DNA of 41,278 nucleotides, from the NCBI GenBank assembly GCA_016780385.1, contig JADHLY010000013.1, positions 1 through 41,278 of the forward strand, read 5' to 3'. This DNA is from Flavobacteriales bacterium (GTDB lineage Bacteria > Bacteroidota > Bacteroidia > Flavobacteriales_D > Sanyastnellaceae). A program made the translations under genes and the position numbers. This document shows positions 37,258-41,278 of the stretch, one piece after another. The notes under the pieces were generated by a model. That model did no database searches and was not told where the DNA came from. It was given only the letters and a program-made list of their open reading frames with translations. Position 1 is the first letter of the stretch, and the number at the start of each line of letters is the position of its first letter.

Positions 37258-37733
37258 TGCGCGGGGTCCATCGGCGCGTTGGGCCTTTGTGCACCTTGGC
37301 ATGGCTGGCCATGGTGCTGGCGGGCTGCCAACACGGCGCTCCGGATGCCGTAGACAGTTCGTTCATCCACATTCCAGGTGAGGACGGTGCAAATCAGGCT
37401 CCCGCTGTCGCCTGGTCCACAGACTCCATTGACCTGGGCATACTGGCGGCAGGAGAATTGGCACAGGCTTCATACGCTTTTACCAATACCGGCGCAGCTC
37501 CCCTGGTCATTGCCCAGGTGCTGCCAAGCTGCGGATGCACCGTGGCCCGAGACTGGTCATCGGAGCCCATTGCACCGGGAGCGACAGGCACCATCACCCT
37601 TGAGTTTGATGCGGGCAACCGCTCAGGCTCCGTGACCGAATCCGCCACGGTCGTGAGCAACGCCATCCCGTCCTCCACAGTGTTGACATTCTCTGCCCGT
37701 GTCATGGGACCGGGAACCCCAACCACACCCTAG
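37254..37733 (+). CDS. DUF1573 lipoprotein
   Basis: 159 residues with a lipoprotein signal ending MVLAGC (Cys25). The body is a single DUF1573 Ig-like beta domain (about 55-150), with the hallmark IDLGILAAGELAQASYAFTN, the LVIAQVLPSCGCTV segment containing the CGC pair, and GATGTITLEFDAGNRSG. It is expected in the periplasm or outer membrane; the function of the family is not established. It is coupled to nusB by a 4-bp overlap and followed by yajC after 5 bp, an order commonly seen in Bacteroidota. Confidence 0.88.
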   Translation: MMRGVHRRVGPLCTLAWLAMVLAGCQHGAPDAVDSSFIHIPGEDGANQAPAVAWSTDSIDLGILAAGELAQASYAFTNTGAAPLVIAQVLPSCGCTVARDWSSEPIAPGATGTITLEFDAGNRSGSVTESATVVSNAIPSSTVLTFSARVMGPGTPTTP

Positions 37734-37738
37734 ATTCG

Positions 37739-38068
37739 ATGTTTATGAACGCATTCAACTTCATCCTCGCCCAAGCAGCCGGAGCCAGTGGTACCAGCAC
37801 CCTGGTCTTCATCATGGGCACCATGTTGGTCTTCTATTTCTTCATCATGCGTCCGCAGCTGAAGAAGCAGAAGGAGGCCCGGAAATTCCGAGAATCGATC
37901 GCCAAAGGTGACAAGGTGGTCACTGTAGGCGGCATCCACGGCAAAGTCTTGGATGTCAACGACAAAACCGCGCTGCTCCAGGTCGCCAAGGGCGAAATCC
38001 GGGTGGACCTCGGTGGCATCTCTGCCGATGGTGCCGCGGATGGAGAGGCCGTCAAAGCAGCGCGTTGA
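37739..38068 (+). CDS. yajC: Preprotein translocase accessory subunit YajC
   Basis: YajC associates with SecDF at the inner membrane. The 109-residue protein has one membrane helix (about 22-38, LVFIMGTMLVFYFFIMRPQ) with the diagnostic RPQLKKQKEARKF after it, then the soluble beta domain GDKVVTVGGIHGKVLDV. An internal ATG two codons downstream (37745) is an alternative start. Its stop codon shares one base with the next start (TGATG). Confidence 0.95.
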   Translation: MFMNAFNFILAQAAGASGTSTLVFIMGTMLVFYFFIMRPQLKKQKEARKFRESIAKGDKVVTVGGIHGKVLDVNDKTALLQVAKGEIRVDLGGISADGAADGEAVKAAR

Positions 38069-38481
38069 TGTCCGAACGCAAGCGCCTCACGGGATTGCGT
38101 TCGATCCACGGCAGGACCTTCGCTGTTTGCTTGGGCCTGGCGGCGTTTCTGTGGCTGTTGCGCACCATGCAAGACGAGCGGCAGGTGACCTATGTCTTTA
38201 ACATCGAACTCGTCGGCGCCGAAGCCAGTACCGGACTCAAGGCCGAGCTGCTCGACTCCGTGGCGCGGGCCGAAGTCACCCTCTCCCCTTGGGAGCACCT
38301 CAAAGGCCGCTGGATGCCCCACCGGGAGCCGGTCCGGTTGCGCGTTGAGGGGTTGCGCACCCCGAGAACCGAGGTGCCTTCGGCCCAGCTTGCCGCCGAA
38401 ATCAAGGCCCGACTCGGCAAGTCAGCGCGGGTGGAAGATATACAGCCATCCACCCTTGCCATCGACGTCACCCGACGCTAA
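38068..38481 (+). CDS. Short YbbR-like protein (137 aa)
   Basis: The ATG at 38068 overlaps the yajC stop codon by one base. One N-terminal membrane segment (about 18-30, FAVCLGLAAFLWLL) is followed by RQVTYVFNIELVG, then about 90 residues of beta/alpha character (VTLSPWEHLKG, VRLRVEGL, IQPSTLAIDVTRR). The position directly after yajC and the layout match YbbR-like proteins of Bacteroidota, but those I know of are usually about twice as long with more than one repeat, so this looks like a reduced form. No frameshift is visible, and the gene ends cleanly 11 bp before nhaC. Confidence 0.6.
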   Translation: MSERKRLTGLRSIHGRTFAVCLGLAAFLWLLRTMQDERQVTYVFNIELVGAEASTGLKAELLDSVARAEVTLSPWEHLKGRWMPHREPVRLRVEGLRTPRTEVPSAQLAAEIKARLGKSARVEDIQPSTLAIDVTRR

Positions 38482-38492
38482 TCCCGAAGACC

Positions 38493-39974
38493 ATGTCCAC
38501 TCCCCGTCCATCCTTGGGCCTGTCCCTGCTCCCCATTGTTGTATTGGTGATGCTGCTGGCTGCCGATGTGCTGGCGTTTGGAGAAGACAGCAGCTATGGC
38601 AGCAACCAAATCGCCTTGCTCCTGGCTTCCGGCCTTGCCGTGGCCATCGGGATGGGACGAGGGCAACAGTGGACGCTGTTTGAACAGAAAATCAAAGACA
38701 CCCTTGGGGATGCCGTTGGGGCCATCCTCATCCTCTTGCTGATCGGCGCCCTCGCGGGGACCTGGTTGGTATCGGGGATCATCCCGACCCTGATCGACGT
38801 GGGGCTCGACGTGTTGTCCAAGGAGGTCTTCCTCCCTGCGGCCTGCATCCTCTGCGCCGCGGTGAGCCTGGCCACCGGTTCGAGCTGGGGCACCGTCGGC
38901 ACGGTGGGCGTGGCGCTCATTGGCATTGGCCAAGCCTTGGGGCTCTCCGAAGGGTGGATCGCCGGGGCCATCATATCCGGGGCCTATTTCGGGGACAAGC
39001 TTTCTCCGCTGTCGGACACCACCAACCTCGCCCCTACCGTGGCGGGCACCGACCTCTTTACCCACATCCGATTCATGCTGTGGACCACCGTGCCCAGCAT
39101 CCTCATCGCCTTGGTGGTCTTCACCTTCGCGGGATTGGGGTCCGGAGAAGAATCGGCCGATTTGGGAAGGGCAGCCATGATGCAGGCCGAATTGGCCCGC
39201 CACTTCAACCTGCACTGGGCCTTGTTCCTCGTGCCGGTCGGGGTCATTGTCCTCATCGCCCGGCGCGTCGCGCCCGTGCCCGCGCTCTTTCTCGGTGTGC
39301 TCGGGGGCGCTGTGGCCGCCGCCATTGCCCAGCCCGACCTCCTCGCCACATTGGCCGAAGACGCCATCGGCCCGGCATTGGGCCTCGGTCCGACCCGCCT
39401 TGGAACGGCCTTCACGGCCCTCATGTCGGCCGCAGCCCTAGACACCGCCATCGAAACCGGCAACCCTGTCGTGACCGACCTCCTTTCAGCAGGCGGCATG
39501 AAGGGCATGCTCAACACCGTTTGGCTGATCATCTGTGCGCTGACCTTCGGCGCGGTGATGGGAGCAGCGGGCTTCCTGGAGCGCATCACCCAAGCCATCC
39601 TCACCGCTGTGCACGGCACGTTCTCCTTGGTGTTCGGAACGGCCTTCTCCAGCATTGTGTTTAATGTCATCGCTGCTGACCAGTACATCGCCATCGTGGT
39701 GCCGGGACGCATGTTCCGCGAAGCCTACCAGCAGCGCGGCGTCGCCCCCCAGGTCCTCAGCCGGACCCTCGAGGACGCCGGCACGGTCACCAGCGTCCTC
39801 ATACCATGGAACACCTGCGGGGTGGCCCAAAGCGGTGTGCTGGGCGTGGGTGTGCTGGCCTTTGCGCCTTACTGCGTGTTCAACTACGTCTCTCCCATCA
39901 TGACTTTGCTGGTGGCCGCCATCGGCTTCCGCATTCCGCCCGCGGAGCCTGCCGTGGAAGGCCAAGTTGACTAA
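38493..39974 (+). CDS. Na+/H+ antiporter, NhaC family
   Basis: 493 residues with about 11-12 membrane helices. It should exchange sodium for protons (or malate/lactate pairs in related members) across the inner membrane. The signature SGAYFGDKLSPLSDTTNLAP (about residues 163-182) is the NhaC-family ion-pathway motif. Also visible are AAVSLATGSSWGTVGTVGV and, near the C-terminus, VLIPWNTCGVAQSGVLGV. Placement between the ybbR-like gene and uvrA is not a functional association I know of. Sodium handling fits a marine or saline habitat. Confidence 0.92.
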   Translation: MSTPRPSLGLSLLPIVVLVMLLAADVLAFGEDSSYGSNQIALLLASGLAVAIGMGRGQQWTLFEQKIKDTLGDAVGAILILLLIGALAGTWLVSGIIPTLIDVGLDVLSKEVFLPAACILCAAVSLATGSSWGTVGTVGVALIGIGQALGLSEGWIAGAIISGAYFGDKLSPLSDTTNLAPTVAGTDLFTHIRFMLWTTVPSILIALVVFTFAGLGSGEESADLGRAAMMQAELARHFNLHWALFLVPVGVIVLIARRVAPVPALFLGVLGGAVAAAIAQPDLLATLAEDAIGPALGLGPTRLGTAFTALMSAAALDTAIETGNPVVTDLLSAGGMKGMLNTVWLIICALTFGAVMGAAGFLERITQAILTAVHGTFSLVFGTAFSSIVFNVIAADQYIAIVVPGRMFREAYQQRGVAPQVLSRTLEDAGTVTSVLIPWNTCGVAQSGVLGVGVLAFAPYCVFNYVSPIMTLLVAAIGFRIPPAEPAVEGQVD

Positions 39975-40013
39975 GGGGGAAACCCCAGGCCCTCCCGCTT
40001 GTTGAACCACCCT

Positions 40014-41278
40014 ATGGCACAGGACGTCTACCCTTCCCTTCAAGACGAGCGGATCATCCGGGTGGAACGCGCCGGAGAAAACAACCTGCAAGACATCGAC
40101 GTCACGATTCCGCGCAACAAACTCGTGGTCATCACCGGGGTCAGTGGATCTGGCAAATCGAGCCTGGCCTTTGACACGCTGCACGCCGAGGGACAGCGCC
40201 GATATCTGGAGACCTTCAGCGCCTACGCCCGTCAGTTCATGGGGGGACTTGAGCGCCCCAAGGTCGAACGCATCACCGGCCTGAGTCCCGTCATCGCCAT
40301 CGAGCAGAAAACGATCAGCCGCAACCCCCGCTCTACGGTGGGCACGGTGACCGAACTGCTGGACTTCCTGCGCGTGCTGTATGCCCGTGCCGCCACGGCC
40401 TATTCAAGCGCCACGGGTGAGCCCATGGTGCGCTTTACCGACGAGGGCATCCTGGCCCGCATTGCGCAGGACCATGCCGGAGAGCGCCTTTTGCTCCTCG
40501 CTCCGCTGGTGAGGGGCCGCAAAGGGCACTACCGCGAACTGTTTGAATCCATCCAAAAGCAAGGCTACCTCAGGGCGCGCGTAGACGGCGAGGTGGTCGA
40601 GTTGGAACCGGGTTACCGCGTGGACCGCTACAAAGTCCACGACATCGAGGTGGTGGTCGACCGCATCGTGATGCCGGAGGTGCCCGCGTTAGACGACGAA
40701 GGCAAACCGGCCGATGAAGAGACCGAACGCGTCATGCGGTCCGTGCGCACCGCACTGGCGATGGGCAAGGGCAGCATGATGGTCCTGCCGGTCGATGACG
40801 CCATCCCCCGGCATTTCTCCCGTGCCCTGATGTGCCCGACCACGGGCATCAGTTACCCCGAGCCCGAGCCCAACCTCTTCTCCTTCAACTCGCCCTACGG
40901 CGCGTGCCCCAGTTGCAATGGCTTAGGCCAGGTGGCGGAAGCCGACCGTTCCCTCATCATCCCCGACGAGACCAAGAACCTCAGGCAGGGTGGCCTCGCT
41001 CCATTGGGCGCACTGAAAGCGGGATGGACGCGCGACGTGGTGCTCGCATTGCTGGTAGACGGTGGACACAGCGCACGGACGCCCATGGGAGACGTCGATG
41101 AGGCCACGTTGTCCAAGATTCTGTATGGCGACGACAAGCCAGTGGTCCTTCCCGGTAAGGCGGGGACGAAAGAGCGCAAGGTGCGGTTCGACGGGGTCAT
41201 CGCCACCATCGAACGCGCCGCCAAGGACGGATCAGGCGCACCGCTGCGGCGCTGGGCCCAGCGCTTCCTCCACAAGCG
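40014..41278 (+). CDS. uvrA: Excinuclease ABC subunit A (UvrA), 3' end cut by the window
   Basis: UvrA is the damage-recognising ABC ATPase of nucleotide excision repair. The ATG at 40014 starts 39 bp after nhaC. 421 codons are present with no stop before the edge, out of the roughly 940 usual for the family. Visible parts are IRVERAGENNLQDIDVTIPR, the Walker A motif GVSGSGKSS (about 42-50), FDTLHAEGQRRYLETFSAYA, RQFMGGLERPKVERI, QKTISRNPRSTVGTVTELLD, and the first zinc module. In that module the N-terminal CxxC is CPTT (LMCPTTGISYPEPEP), so the second cysteine is missing, while the distal pair CPSC is kept. The C-terminal half, including the signature motifs and second ATPase, lies outside the window. 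Confidence 0.96.
   Translation, partial: MAQDVYPSLQDERIIRVERAGENNLQDIDVTIPRNKLVVITGVSGSGKSSLAFDTLHAEGQRRYLETFSAYARQFMGGLERPKVERITGLSPVIAIEQKTISRNPRSTVGTVTELLDFLRVLYARAATAYSSATGEPMVRFTDEGILARIAQDHAGERLLLLAPLVRGRKGHYRELFESIQKQGYLRARVDGEVVELEPGYRVDRYKVHDIEVVVDRIVMPEVPALDDEGKPADEETERVMRSVRTALAMGKGSMMVLPVDDAIPRHFSRALMCPTTGISYPEPEPNLFSFNSPYGACPSCNGLGQVAEADRSLIIPDETKNLRQGGLAPLGALKAGWTRDVVLALLVDGGHSARTPMGDVDEATLSKILYGDDKPVVLPGKAGTKERKVRFDGVIATIERAAKDGSGAPLRRWAQRFLHK

Noticed and set aside
39975-39986. GGGG-GAAA-CCCC hairpin right after the nhaC stop codon
   Set aside because: The stem is only 4 bp and no T-tract follows, so it is unlikely to be an intrinsic terminator; uvrA probably continues the operon.

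Overview
The window comes from a GC-rich member of the Bacteroidota, most likely an environmental relative of the Flavobacteriales. Supporting features are a TonB-dependent outer-membrane receptor, DUF4249, DUF1573 and MuiA-like (DUF4139) proteins, a long-form NusB, a gliding/type IX-secretion type B C-terminal domain, and starts that mostly lack a Shine-Dalgarno sequence. No tRNA, rRNA, CRISPR array, insertion sequence or phage gene was seen. The genus cannot be named from this sequence alone.

Left part (1-13.6 kb): the 3' end of a TonB-dependent receptor gene converges on a 947-codon secreted repeat protein. A divergent L-type lectin with a type B sorting domain follows, and it converges on a giant secreted repeat protein of about 1946 residues. 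Both repeat proteins consist of short cysteine/aspartate-rich units with the core GCTDxxACNYDxxA followed by DDGSC, here called CNYD units. They also share a domain of about 200 residues that I do not recognise, and they end in dockerin-like or degenerate EF-hand motifs. Hairpin terminators sit in both convergent junctions.

Middle (13.6-23.1 kb): a tight minus-strand operon of six genes reads parE-parC-GH13 lipoprotein-mgsA-prmC-ligA. It combines topoisomerase IV, DNA ligase and release-factor methylation with an alpha-amylase-family lipoprotein and methylglyoxal synthase.

23.3-30.0 kb: two plus-strand secreted multidomain proteins, a metzincin metalloprotease and an Asp-box beta-propeller protein. 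Both end in CNYD units, a MopE-like segment and a tandem dockerin-like pair. Close behind comes a housekeeping run, pepD-surE-small membrane protein-lpxB, with overlapping genes. lpxB converges on a minus-strand DUF4249 lipoprotein/MuiA-like pair.

36.3-41.3 kb: a plus-strand operon nusB-DUF1573-yajC-ybbR-like-nhaC-uvrA, with uvrA cut by the window end.

The most interesting content is the group of four secreted proteins that share CNYD units and C-terminal EF-hand-like motifs where a classical type IX sorting domain would be expected. The giant protein shows clear higher-order growth: four tandem copies of a four-unit block and four tandem copies of a three-unit block. My inference is a calcium- and disulfide-stabilised extracellular or surface protein set, possibly with its own anchoring logic. 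Its function is not shown by the sequence.
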